NCBI RefSeq assembly: GCF_013128195.2
Contig: NZ_CP053452.2
Location: forward strand, 3,162,001 to 3,226,000
DNA from: Frigoriglobus tundricola
GTDB taxonomy: Bacteria; Planctomycetota; Planctomycetia; Gemmatales; Gemmataceae
DNA length: 64,000 bases
Direction: 5' to 3'
The notes beneath the pieces are model-generated. The model saw only the letters and a list, made by a program, of their open reading frames with translations, searched no databases and was not told where the DNA came from. The position numbers and the translations under genes were made by a program. Positions 16,849 through 25,413 of this stretch are shown one piece after another (the stretch's first letter is position 1; each line of letters begins with the position of its first letter).

Positions 16849-18198
16849 TCATTTACCCTTTTTTTCCGGGCTTTTTTTCATCTTGCGCACACTCTGTTTT
16901 CGCGCCCAGAGACCTTGATCTTGCGACTCGTTTTCCTCATGGCGTTTTTCTTCAAACGTAAAATCACCATCGTCGAGCAAACTCGATAGTCTCGCCCTGC
17001 GCGTTTTCGAGGCGTCGTCAGCTCGGATACAAAAGCTGCCTTGCGGGTGATTGGGGTCAACTTCCACTTCAAAACGACAAGGTTCGCCACCTCGCCGAAG
17101 CTGACACAGCGCAGCACTCCCCACAAGTTCGACAAACTCGACGACAGCCCTCTTCTCCTTGAGGGTGAGTTGCTGCTTTGTGTCCTTCGGATCCTGCGCG
17201 CGAAGCCAGGCGTTCAGAGATTTCGCTAAACGCGCGGGAACGCTTTCAGCAGACGGAGGGGCAATGAACTGTTGAATGTGCTTCCGAAGGTCGCCAATAG
17301 CGGCTCCCCTCTCCAGAAGTTCGACGACGCTCGTCGGGCCGGTCGGCGCGATCGGCTCATAGGCGGCTGGCTGGGGAAATTGTCTGTCCTCGGTCACTCC
17401 TGAAATACTAACGGTTTTTTTACTTTCCGTCGAGGGAAATGATTGCCCCGTGCTGACATACTTCTCCTCCCGCAACGCCTCGGCCACCCACCTGGCGCTC
17501 GGGCGATCTGCGGGGGCCTTCTCCAGCAATTGCATTGTCAGATCGTTCAGAGCGGCTGGTACGTGCCGGTTAATTTCGGCTGGTGGTACTGGGTCTTTCT
17601 GGAGGATTGCTTCCAGCGTCTCGCGCCATGTCTCCCCCGCGAACGGCAGTCGACGCGTGAGCATCTGGTAAAGGGTCACTCCCAAACTGAACAGGTCCGT
17701 GCTGGCATCAACTGGCCCTCCCCGAACTTGTTCTGGGCTGAGGTAAGCCAACGTACCGACGATGGCCCCTGCCTGCGTCAGCGAGCCAGAATCGCCAACA
17801 CTCGTGATGGGGCTGACCAACCCGAAATCGAGAACCTTTACGTGTCTCTCTTGCCCTTCCAGCAAGATGTTTGCAGGGTTGACGTCGCGGTGAACGATTT
17901 TGCCTTTGCTGTGGACAGCGGCAAGCCCCTCGGCAATCTCGCGAGCAATCCGCACCGCTTCCTCAATGGGAACCGTCGGATTCGCATCGAGGGCATCGGC
18001 AAGGCTCTGCCCCTTAAGCAACGGCATGACGATGAACGGTACATCACCGGCCTGACCCACTTGATAGATGGGGGTAACCCGGTCGTGACAGATGGCGGCC
18101 TGGACGCGGGCCTCACGAAGGAATCGATCCCTCGCAGTCGGGTCCGAGGGGTCTTCCGCGGTTGCGATCGCCGCCAAGAGTTGATCGAGTGTTGCCAA
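16849..18198 (-). CDS. Kinase-like protein lacking the N-lobe; probable pseudokinase
   Basis: The 449-residue product starts at a TTG (GGAG lies 7 bases upstream) directly before what is the alpha-C helix of planctomycete Hanks-type kinases (RDRFLREARVQAAI). The glycine-rich loop and the VAIK lysine are missing, and no upstream in-frame start exists before a stop. The catalytic loop reads HRDVNPAN, with Asn107 where kinases have Lys. DFG (124-126) and the APE-equivalent SPEQ are present. The C-terminal 180 residues match no family I know, and there is no membrane segment. Either a decaying kinase or a scaffold. Confidence 0.75.
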   Translation of the reverse strand: MATLDQLLAAIATAEDPSDPTARDRFLREARVQAAICHDRVTPIYQVGQAGDVPFIVMPLLKGQSLADALDANPTVPIEEAVRIAREIAEGLAAVHSKGKIVHRDVNPANILLEGQERHVKVLDFGLVSPITSVGDSGSLTQAGAIVGTLAYLSPEQVRGGPVDASTDLFSLGVTLYQMLTRRLPFAGETWRETLEAILQKDPVPPAEINRHVPAALNDLTMQLLEKAPADRPSARWVAEALREEKYVSTGQSFPSTESKKTVSISGVTEDRQFPQPAAYEPIAPTGPTSVVELLERGAAIGDLRKHIQQFIAPPSAESVPARLAKSLNAWLRAQDPKDTKQQLTLKEKRAVVEFVELVGSAALCQLRRGGEPCRFEVEVDPNHPQGSFCIRADDASKTRRARLSSLLDDGDFTFEEKRHEENESQDQGLWARKQSVRKMKKSPEKKGK

Positions 18199-18464
18199 CG
18201 CGAAACTCCAATGTGCCCGATCCGTGCAGGGTATCGATCGGAAGTGATTCTAGCAGTCACCTCGCTCCGCGCGGACGGCAGTTGTGTCACTTGCAGGCGA
18301 TAGTGTCATTATGGCACCAGCCAGGCAGGAAAAGAAGTAAAGGGACAGAAGGAAGTCCTGTCTCCGGAGCGGTTCGCATCATCGACGAAATCACGCAGTT
18401 AGCCAACTCACTCACCCCATCCGGAGTTTCAAACTCCCGGTTTGGATCGTACGAACCACCGAGG

Positions 18465-18790
18465 CTACGCGGCCGAGCGAGATTCCATGTCCTCGCGGGC
18501 CTTGGCGAGCGACTGCTCCAACGCGGCCACGCCCTCAGCCGGGCCGGGCACATTTTTCAGGAGGCTTACCACCACTCGCGCACCGTCCACCCGATAGCTG
18601 CGTTCCTTGATCCCTGTATGCGGCTTGCCACGCTTCTTGGCCGGCGGCGCTACCGTCGACACCTCCTCAGCGACTTTGACCGAAGCGGGCGAGGTGGCGA
18701 CTTCCTCCTCACGCGCGTCGACCAGGGAACGCGGCTCCGGGAGTTTCGCCGCGAAACTCCCGGAGCGGACTCTGTAGTGGTCACAGAAAC
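18465..18790 (-). pseudogene. Diverged partial duplicate of the ParB C-terminal region
   Basis: From about SGSFAAKLP to the C-terminal ESRSAA, this frame parallels the last 100 residues of ParB (19430-20566): APPAKKRGKPHTG, SYRVDGARVVVSLLKNVP, ALEQSLAKARED. The ParB and HTH domains are missing, and the upstream part of the frame (to a TTG at 18890) resembles nothing. It retains a parS-like sequence at the same relative place. Confidence 0.7.
18743..18757. promoter_or_regulatory. parS-like site 2
   Basis: GTTTCGCCGCGAAAC at the centre of a longer inverted repeat (15-base arms 18734-18748 and 18752-18766). It lies in the ParB-like fragment. Confidence 0.5.
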
Positions 18791-18946
18791 GGTAACGGCC
18801 CGCACAACCCGCCAGCCAGCCGAGTAACTCGAAATTTCGTCCAAAGTCGCCTATTGTCGTGGGTATTCGCCTGCTGAAGAATACCCTCAAGAGCAGCGTG
18901 CTTGCTAACGATGGCCCATCTTTAGCATTTTACCAGGGCCATCCCA

Positions 18947-19378
18947 ATGCCAGCAGTCGCAGCCAGCGTCGTCGTCCGTACCATTCTGACCGACGACATC
19001 AACCTCGCTGCCGACGAGGTCATCAAGCGGGCCAGGGCCAAGGGGGCGACCGGCACCGACAAGTCCCTTCGCGACACCATCTACAACGTCAAGAGCGGCC
19101 TGAAGAAGAAGGGCGTGAAGCCCGCTGCGGTGCCCGCGGCGGCCCGGGAGATCAAGGCCCCGACCGCGCCGATGGTGGCGGCCACCACCCCGTCCTCACC
19201 ATCCCCGGACCTCACCACGATGCTGGCGAACGTCGCGCTCGTCAATAGCGTGGTCGGCGCATGTGGTGGTGCGGAATCGACGCGGAAAGTGGCCGAGGCC
19301 GTCCGGGCCTGCGGCGGCGTCGAAGCGTTCCTCCAGCACGTCGATCTCGTGGCCGGTATCCGTGGGCCGTCGGCGTGA
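18947..19378 (+). CDS. Hypothetical protein between ParB and its partial duplicate, 143 aa
   Basis: The N-terminal 60 residues look like a small DNA-binding-type helical domain (INLAADEVIKRARAKG, SLRDTIYNVKSGLKKKG) with a basic end. A linker and a second helical region follow. The start at 18947 has no strong ribosome binding site. It is transcribed against parAB. A role in DNA binding is only a guess from charge and helix pattern. Confidence 0.6.
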   Translation: MPAVAASVVVRTILTDDINLAADEVIKRARAKGATGTDKSLRDTIYNVKSGLKKKGVKPAAVPAAAREIKAPTAPMVAATTPSSPSPDLTTMLANVALVNSVVGACGGAESTRKVAEAVRACGGVEAFLQHVDLVAGIRGPSA

Positions 19379-19429
19379 TCGCCCCTCCCCCGGAGGTAAT
19401 CCGGACGGCACGAACACCCCGACTGTCGC

Positions 19430-20566
19430 TTACGCGGCTGAGCGTGATTGCAGGTCGGCGCGGGCCTTCGCCAGGGCTTGTTCCAGTGCCGCAACGATCT
19501 CGCCGGGCTCGGGCACCTTCTTAAGGAAGCTCACCACGACCCGAGCGCCCTCGACACGGTAGACATTCTCTTTGGTGCCGGTGCGCGGCTTGCCCGGCTT
19601 CTTCTTCGCCGGCGGCGCTGGCGTCACTGCTGTCGGCGCCGGCTCGACCACCGGTGCGGCGTCCTGAACCGGCGCATCCCCCCCCGCGGCGTGGGTGCTT
19701 ACCTCGTCCGGGAGTTTCGCGGCGAAACTCGGATTGGGCTTGGCCGTTTCGCGGCGAAACTCCGGCGCGGATTCTGGAACGGCCGGCGGCGGGGTTGCGC
19801 TGGCCTTGGTCCCGGCCTGGTCCACCTCCTGGCGAACCGCCTCGATCGCCTCGGCCCGCGTGAAGCGTTCGGCAACAATCCGGCCGGCCATCGCCTGCTG
19901 GCCCTCGGCGGTCGGCAGTTTGGTCAGTTCGTAGGCGATGGTTGCCGGGAGGTCACCCTTATCGACCTGAGCTTTGATCTCGGCGGGCAGGCTGAGCAGC
20001 GGCAGCACACGGCTGACGGTGGCCTTCGAGACGTTGAGCGCCTCGGCGAGCTGCGAGCCGCTCCACCCGTTCAGCTCCATCAGCGTCTTGTACGCCTTGG
20101 CCTGCTCGATGGGTTTCAAATCTTCGCGGAGCAGGTTCTCGACAATTTGCTCCGAGAGGATTTCCGTCGGCGTCAAATCGCGATCGACGAAGACGCAGAC
20201 CAGGGTGCGCATCCCGGCGCGCTTGGCGGCCTGGTAGCGGCGCTCGCCGGCGATGATGACCCACTTCCCGAGAGACCCGTTCCACCGAACCCGGATGGGT
20301 TGGAGCTGGCCGTGCCGCTGGATGCTCGCGGCCAGGCGGTCGAGGGCATCGGTGTCGAACTCCTTGCGCGGCTGGTTCGGGTCGGGAACGATCCGCTCGA
20401 TTTCCATGTGACCGGTTTCCCGGGCACGGGTGCGGCCGTCGTCGGGACCGACGGTGGCCGGGGCGGCGACCGACGAGACGGCCGGTATCGCCGGCGCGGT
20501 GCGCGCCCCCAGGCTCTCGTTCAGATTGCTGCCGTACTTCTTGGTGAATTTGTCGGCGCTGCTCAT
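19430..20566 (-). CDS. parB: ParB/Spo0J-type partition protein
   Basis: The 378-residue protein has the ParB N-terminal nuclease/CTPase domain (about 52-145) with motifs DPNQPRKEF, IQRHGQLQPIRVR, GERRYQAAKRAG and IVENLLREDLKPIEQA, then a helix-turn-helix (LAEALNVSKATVSRVLPLL). ParB binds parS, spreads, and works with ParA to segregate replicons or stabilise elements. The C-terminal third is a low-complexity linker followed by a YRVEGARVVVSFLKK segment. Two parS-like sequences lie inside the gene. Its start shares one base with the parA stop (TGATG), so the two are coupled. Confidence 0.94.
   Translation of the reverse strand: MSSADKFTKKYGSNLNESLGARTAPAIPAVSSVAAPATVGPDDGRTRARETGHMEIERIVPDPNQPRKEFDTDALDRLAASIQRHGQLQPIRVRWNGSLGKWVIIAGERRYQAAKRAGMRTLVCVFVDRDLTPTEILSEQIVENLLREDLKPIEQAKAYKTLMELNGWSGSQLAEALNVSKATVSRVLPLLSLPAEIKAQVDKGDLPATIAYELTKLPTAEGQQAMAGRIVAERFTRAEAIEAVRQEVDQAGTKASATPPPAVPESAPEFRRETAKPNPSFAAKLPDEVSTHAAGGDAPVQDAAPVVEPAPTAVTPAPPAKKKPGKPRTGTKENVYRVEGARVVVSFLKKVPEPGEIVAALEQALAKARADLQSRSAA
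19714..19728. promoter_or_regulatory. parS-like site 3 (inside parB)
   Basis: GTTTCGCGGCGAAAC, an odd-length near-palindrome with perfect 7-base arms. It encodes SFAAKL in parB. Confidence 0.5.
19746..19760. promoter_or_regulatory. parS-like site 4 (inside parB)
   Basis: GTTTCGCGGCGAAAC, identical to site 3 and 32 bp from it, but read in a different codon frame (EFRRETA). The same DNA in two frames argues for selection on the DNA rather than the protein. Confidence 0.55.
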
Positions 20567-21453
20567 CAGCCGGCCTTCCGCGCACGACCGGCCTCCGGCC
20601 CGATGCCGGCGCGGTTGTCGGGGTGGAGAAACTTAGGAGCCTCTGCGGCCAGTCGAGTGGCGCGGGCGACCATCTCGGCGGCGATGGCGTCCATCGCCAG
20701 GGCCGAGGTCGAGCGGGGCTTGTAAACGGAGAGCGGCCGGCGGGCGGCGACGGCTTCCTTGAAGTCCTTGGCGGCGGGGACGAACCCGGTGAAGACGTCA
20801 TCGGCATAGAGCTGACGGAGCTGGTGATCGTAGGCCGCATGAACGCCGAGCCGCCTCTGGAACATGCTCACCAAGTAACCGAGCAACCGCAGCGTCGGGT
20901 TGTATTTGGCGAGCGCGGCGTCGATCGCGCGCTGAACGTGGGTGATGCCCTGTGCGCCGTAATCTTCGGCCTGCAAAGGAACCATGACCCAATCGGCGGC
21001 GAGCAACGCGTTCCAACTGCACAGATGAAGGTTGGGCGGGCAGTCGATCAGGATGACGTCGAAGGCGGGCAACGCCTCACGGACAAAGGTGCGGAGTACG
21101 CGCTGGTACTCGCCGGCGGCTTCCGGCTCCGGGACGTTGTGACGTTCGAGGCCGTTCGAGCCCGAAGCAATGGAGAGCCGGTCAAACGCGGTTTGGCGGA
21201 TGATCCGGGACGGGTCGGGATCGCAACGATCGTCGAACAGGGCGACGACCGTGTCGCGGTGGTCGAGGGCCTCGGTAGCTTGCGGGCCGAAGAAACCTTG
21301 CGTCAGCGACGCCTGTGGGTCCATGTCGATCAGCAGCACGCGCTTGCCGGAGCGGGCGAACGAACCGCCGAGATGCATACAGCAACTCGATTTTCCGACG
21401 CCGCCCTTGCGGTTGAGCATGGCGACGACAAGCGGCGCGGGCGGTTCGATCAT
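20566..21453 (-). CDS. parA: ParA-type partition ATPase
   Basis: The 295-residue protein has the deviant Walker A motif KGGVGKSS (16-23), the LLIDMDPQASLTQGF motif and the IDCPPNLHL Walker B motif of ParA ATPases. Length fits the short plasmid/element type without an N-terminal HTH. ParA forms ATP-dependent dimers on nucleoid DNA and is stimulated by ParB-parS. It lies directly upstream of parB, and two parS-like sites lie in its 5' flank, where they could also serve autoregulation. Confidence 0.95.
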   Translation of the reverse strand: MIEPPAPLVVAMLNRKGGVGKSSCCMHLGGSFARSGKRVLLIDMDPQASLTQGFFGPQATEALDHRDTVVALFDDRCDPDPSRIIRQTAFDRLSIASGSNGLERHNVPEPEAAGEYQRVLRTFVREALPAFDVILIDCPPNLHLCSWNALLAADWVMVPLQAEDYGAQGITHVQRAIDAALAKYNPTLRLLGYLVSMFQRRLGVHAAYDHQLRQLYADDVFTGFVPAAKDFKEAVAARRPLSVYKPRSTSALAMDAIAAEMVARATRLAAEAPKFLHPDNRAGIGPEAGRARKAG

Positions 21454-21471
21454 GAAGCTCTCTATCGAGGT

Positions 21472-21486
21472 GTTTCGCTGCGAAAT
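21472..21486. promoter_or_regulatory. parS-like site 5 (upstream of parA)
   Basis: GTTTCGCTGCGAAAT, one base off a perfect inverted repeat, 19 bp upstream of the parA start. Confidence 0.5.
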
Positions 21487-21543
21487 TGCTTACACCCTGC
21501 GCGGTCCCGGCGCAAGGAAAAAGTGATGGGGGCCGTGGCGGGA

Positions 21544-21558
21544 ATTTCGCGGCGAAAC
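21544..21558. promoter_or_regulatory. parS-like site 6 (upstream of parA)
   Basis: ATTTCGCGGCGAAAC, one base off the inverted repeat of sites 3 and 4, about 90 bp upstream of parA. Confidence 0.5.
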
Positions 21559-21830
21559 TTCGGAAGGGCGGGTCTCGAATCTTTTTTGCGCCGCGATCGG
21601 ACATAGTGCGAGCGGGTGCCCGTGCCGCGCCGCAGGGCTCACGCCGAGGGGTTTTCGCCGCGCGACAGTACCAACTTCGTGAGGGTAAGCGCCGCGCCTC
21701 GATGACCTAAGCCACGCTTAGGGGACACGCCTGAGAGAAAAGTAGATTAACTGACTGACTATGAAAAGATTGCTCTCGCTCCAGCGAAGCACTATGGTCT
21801 GGGCATCATCTCCACTCGACCCCCACGACC
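21559..21830. other. parA-relaxase intergenic region, candidate oriT
   Basis: This stretch lies between the divergent parA and relaxase genes. It holds an inverted repeat CCTAAGC/GCTTAGG (21706-21722, loop CAC) next to GGGTAAGCGCCGCGCC. Relaxase genes are often next to their origin of transfer, so this is the likely place. No nick site can be named from sequence alone. Confidence 0.35.
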
Positions 21831-24587
21831 ATGCTCCGCATTCACCAATCGGCTTCGGCCGGGCAAGCCAAGCAGTATTACACCCAGGCTCTGGACCGGA
21901 CGGATTATTACACCCGTGAAGGCGAACAGCCGGGCCTGTGGTTCGGCAGAGGGGCCGCGAGACTTGGGCTCGCCGGCGAGGTAGAGCGAGACGATTTCTT
22001 CGCTCTGCTCGATAACCGTCAACCGGGTACGGGGCAGCGGCTCACCGCGCGCGACAAAGGCGATGCAAGGCGGCCGGGCTGGGACCTCGTGTTCTCGCCG
22101 CCGAAATCGGTGTCGGTGCTGCGCGCACTGAATGGGGATGAGCGCATAGCTGCTGCGCTGCTGGAGAGCGCCCAGGAGACGCTGCGCGACATCGAGGACA
22201 CGGCAATCGCCACGCGATTGCGGCGCGGCGGGCAGCAGGGCACGGAGCCAGTGGGCAACCTGGTCGCCAGCCTGTTCACGCACGACACGACGCGGGCGCT
22301 CGCCGACGGCGCGCCGGACCCACACGACCACATACACGCCTACATCCACAACGCGGCGTGGGTGGAGCGCGAGCAGCGCTGGCAGGCGATCGACACGCAT
22401 GCAGTGCATATCGACCGGCCGTACTACGAAGCAGCGTTTGAGGCACGATTGGCGAAGCGGCTCACCGCGCTGGGCTATGGCATCGAGCGTCATGTCAGCG
22501 GCTGGGAGGTCGCCGGAGTGCCGCAAACGGCGATCGACAAGATGAGCCGGCGGACGACCGAGATCGAGGCGGAGGCGGAGCGGCGCGGCATCACCAGCGC
22601 CGCAGAGAAAGCCCAATTGGGGGCGAAGACGCGCCGCGCCAAGGGCGAGCCGGTCCCGCGTGTGGCTCTGCGCGACTACTGGCTCGCCAAGCTCACCACC
22701 GACGAGCGGCTGGCAATAGCCGCGACGTTTCAACGCACGCAGGTTGCTGGTGAACCGCTGCGCGAGCCGACGCCCGAGCAGGCATTGACACATGCGGCTG
22801 ACCATCTCTTCGAGCGCGAAAGCACGGTGCCGGTTACGACCCTGATGACTGCCGCGCTGAAATTCGGCGTCGGCGCGGTAACGCCGGAAGCGCTGCGCGA
22901 GCAGCTCCCCCACCAAGGATTGCTCACCGCCGAAGCCGACGGACGATGGCGGGCGACCGCAGCGGAGGTACTGGCTGAGGAACAGGTGATGTTGCGCTTC
23001 TGCCGCGACGGGCGTGGCGTCTGCGATCCGCTCGGCGGCTACGCGCCGCACCAGTTTAGCCGCGACGATCTCAACAGCGGACAAACGCGCGCCATTTCTG
23101 CGCTGCTCAACTCGTTCGATCAGGTGCAAATTTTGCGCGGCCTCGCTGGCGTTGGGAAGTCCACGGCCCTTGGGGAAGTGCGGACGGCGATTGAGGCACA
23201 GGGGCGGACGGTCCTCGCCGTCGCCCCTTCGACCGGGGCGCGTGACGTGCTGCGCGAAGACGGGTTCCAGGCGGAGACGGTGGCGATGCTGCTTGCCAGC
23301 ACGGCGCTACAACAGCGGCTCGCGGACGGAGGAGTGCTCCTTGTAGATGAGGCCGGAATGGTCGGCAGCCGCGACATGGCGCGGCTGTGCGCCGTGGCCG
23401 AGCGGCACGGGGCGCGGGTGATTCTGTCGGGCGATTCGGCGCAACACCGGTCGCCCGCACGCGGGGCGGCGCTGCGGTTACTGGAGGAGCGCGGCGGGAT
23501 CAAGCCGGCCGGACTCAGCGAGATACTGCGTCAGACCGGCAAGCTGAAGGAAGCGATTGCTGCGCTGGCCAGCGGGCGCGGCGATGAAGGCTTCGACCGG
23601 CTCGACGCTCTGGGGGCGATCCGCGAGATTGCCGCGCCGGACGAGCGCTATCAACTCCTGGCGCGCGACTACGCGGATGCGCTGGCGCAGGGCAAGGAGA
23701 CGCTCGCCATCGCCCCTACTCATCTCGAAGGGTCGGCGGTGACGGCGGCCATCCGAACCGAGCTGAAAAGCCGCGGACGAATTGGCACGGACGAGCACCA
23801 CTTGCTGCGCCTGGAGAACAGCAACCTGACCGAGGCGCAGCGCCGGGATGCAGTGCAGTACCAGACCGGCGATGTTGTGCAGTTCGTGCAGAATGTCGCC
23901 GGCGGATGGCGCAAGGGCGAGCGGGTCACAGTGGTGGGCCACAACGACACCGGCGTGCGGGTGCGCACCGCGACGGGGCAAGAGAGAGCCTTGCCGCTCG
24001 CGGCGGCCGAGCGATTCCAGCTCTACCGCGCGCGGGAACTGGCCGTCGCCACGGGCGACCGCATCCGCGTCACGCTGGGCGGCAGTACGCGCGACGCGAA
24101 GCGGCTTGCCAACGGGCGGGTGGCGACGATCGCCGGCTTCACATCCGGTGGCGATCTGCGGCTTGATAACGGCTGGGTCGTGGCGAAGGAGTACGGGCAC
24201 CTGGCGGCGGGTTGGGCGGTGACGTCGCACGCGGCGCAGGGCAAGACGGTGAAGGGACGAGTGTTCGTCGCGCAGTCCAAGGCGAGCCTGGCGGCGTCGA
24301 ACCTACCGCAGTTCTACGTGTCGGCATCGCGCGCCAAGGGCGGCCCCGGCGCGGTGGCGATCTACACCGACGACAAGGAGGCGTTGCGGCGCGCCGTCAG
24401 CCGCGATGATCGGTCGCTTTCGGCCACCGAACTCTTGGAGCCGCGGTCAAGCGCGAAGGGTGTGTGGGCGCGCGTGCGCGAGCAGGTGCGGCGGCTTCAC
24501 TACCAGGCCAAGGTTTATGCGCGGCTCGGGCTCGACCATCTCCAGGAACGGCTCATCACGCACGACCAGTACGCCTACCGGAGGTAA
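21831..24587 (+). CDS. TrwC/TraI-type relaxase-helicase (MobF-like)
   Basis: The 918-residue protein has an N-terminal TrwC relaxase domain (1-300): tyrosine pairs at 16-17 and 25-26, SPPKSVSVL, and the histidine triad region DPHDHIHAYIHN (about 162-173). A RecD-like helicase follows, with Walker A GLAGVGKS (about 438), Walker B LLVDEAGMVGS (about 503) and the C-terminal motif TSHAAQGKT. Relaxases nick oriT, stay bound to the 5' end, and are pumped through the coupling protein while the helicase unwinds. The protein appears complete. Two small genes follow at once. Confidence 0.95.
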   Translation: MLRIHQSASAGQAKQYYTQALDRTDYYTREGEQPGLWFGRGAARLGLAGEVERDDFFALLDNRQPGTGQRLTARDKGDARRPGWDLVFSPPKSVSVLRALNGDERIAAALLESAQETLRDIEDTAIATRLRRGGQQGTEPVGNLVASLFTHDTTRALADGAPDPHDHIHAYIHNAAWVEREQRWQAIDTHAVHIDRPYYEAAFEARLAKRLTALGYGIERHVSGWEVAGVPQTAIDKMSRRTTEIEAEAERRGITSAAEKAQLGAKTRRAKGEPVPRVALRDYWLAKLTTDERLAIAATFQRTQVAGEPLREPTPEQALTHAADHLFERESTVPVTTLMTAALKFGVGAVTPEALREQLPHQGLLTAEADGRWRATAAEVLAEEQVMLRFCRDGRGVCDPLGGYAPHQFSRDDLNSGQTRAISALLNSFDQVQILRGLAGVGKSTALGEVRTAIEAQGRTVLAVAPSTGARDVLREDGFQAETVAMLLASTALQQRLADGGVLLVDEAGMVGSRDMARLCAVAERHGARVILSGDSAQHRSPARGAALRLLEERGGIKPAGLSEILRQTGKLKEAIAALASGRGDEGFDRLDALGAIREIAAPDERYQLLARDYADALAQGKETLAIAPTHLEGSAVTAAIRTELKSRGRIGTDEHHLLRLENSNLTEAQRRDAVQYQTGDVVQFVQNVAGGWRKGERVTVVGHNDTGVRVRTATGQERALPLAAAERFQLYRARELAVATGDRIRVTLGGSTRDAKRLANGRVATIAGFTSGGDLRLDNGWVVAKEYGHLAAGWAVTSHAAQGKTVKGRVFVAQSKASLAASNLPQFYVSASRAKGGPGAVAIYTDDKEALRRAVSRDDRSLSATELLEPRSSAKGVWARVREQVRRLHYQAKVYARLGLDHLQERLITHDQYAYRR

Positions 24588-24590
24588 GTC

Positions 24591-24992
24591 TTGAGCGGCA
24601 ACATTAGTGATCTGATCCGCCAGGCCCGCAGCGACCGCCCCACTGCCGCCGAGGAAGCGGAGGGCGAGGCTGAAGAGCATCTCTGCTACTCGAAACTGCG
24701 CGGGACACGGGCGGTGGCGTTCATGCTCGAACTGCGCCTGGCGGCCGGCGACAGCAGCGGCTTCGATTACGGACTTCTCGGGCGCTGCACGTTTGACCGC
24801 TCGGCCGGGGTGACTCTGTATTTCGCCGGCGGGACGGTGACGATTCGCGGGAAGAATTTGCGGCCGGTTTTCGAGGGCATCCTGACACATCGAGTGGCCT
24901 GGGTCGCGGTGGCAGTCGAGCCGGCGACGGTGGCGCGTGATCCCGAAGCGACGGTGGTGACGGCTATTGAGGTCGAGGTGGAGAAGCGTTGA
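24591..24992 (+). CDS. Hypothetical protein downstream of the relaxase, 133 aa
   Basis: The TTG at 24591 is chosen because GGAGG lies 7 bases before it and it follows the relaxase stop by 3 bp. The product has a helical N-terminus and a beta-rich centre (SAGVTLYFAGGTVTIRGKNL). It is clearly in the relaxase operon. Similar small genes downstream of TrwC relaxases are known to me only as hypotheticals. Confidence 0.7.
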   Translation: MSGNISDLIRQARSDRPTAAEEAEGEAEEHLCYSKLRGTRAVAFMLELRLAAGDSSGFDYGLLGRCTFDRSAGVTLYFAGGTVTIRGKNLRPVFEGILTHRVAWVAVAVEPATVARDPEATVVTAIEVEVEKR

Positions 24993-25138
24993 TGTCTCCA
25001 GACCCAGGGCCGCAGTGGAACCGCGCAGCCCGTTTCAAGCTGTTTGTGAACGAGATCGCCCGCACGACTCGCAAGGAGCACGCACAGGGGAAGGAGCCGA
25101 AGCAGAAGATTTCGACCGGGAGAGGTAAACCGTGTTGA
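24992..25138 (+). CDS. Very small basic protein, 48 aa
   Basis: Its ATG overlaps the previous stop (TGATG), which suggests translational coupling. The product is basic (RFKLFVNEIARTTRKEH) and has no recognised family. The stop overlaps the start of the excisionase-like gene by 7 bp, so the four genes 21831-25413 look like one operon. Confidence 0.45.
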   Translation: MSPDPGPQWNRAARFKLFVNEIARTTRKEHAQGKEPKQKISTGRGKPC

Positions 25139-25413
25139 CCGTCGCTGAGGCCGCAGCGCGAGCCTGCGTGAGCGAGAGCCTCATCTACGCTTGGTGCGCA
25201 GAGGGAACCCTGCCGCACATACGTGTCGGGCGGAAGGGGAAGCGCGGGCACATCCGCATCGCCGTCGAGGATTTGGACGGCGTACTGGCCGCGTTCAAGG
25301 TCACTGGGTATCCGCCTTCGCCTTCGGCTTCCGGCCCGGCTTCTTCCCCTTCACCGGCCGCGCCCTTTTCCGAATTGGACCCGAAGCGGTTGGCGAAGGC
25401 GTGGAAGAAGTGA
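25132..25413 (+). CDS. Excisionase/MerR-like HTH protein
   Basis: The 93-residue product begins with a typical HTH_17/excisionase domain (MLTVAEAAARACVSESLIY, then WCAEGTLPHIRVG and GHIRIAVEDLDGVLAAFK). Such proteins bend DNA at attachment sites and direct integrase toward excision. The GTG start follows GGGAGAGGTAAA. Its 3' end overlaps the convergent integrase gene by 113 bp. Confidence 0.85.
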   Translation: MLTVAEAAARACVSESLIYAWCAEGTLPHIRVGRKGKRGHIRIAVEDLDGVLAAFKVTGYPPSPSASGPASSPSPAAPFSELDPKRLAKAWKK

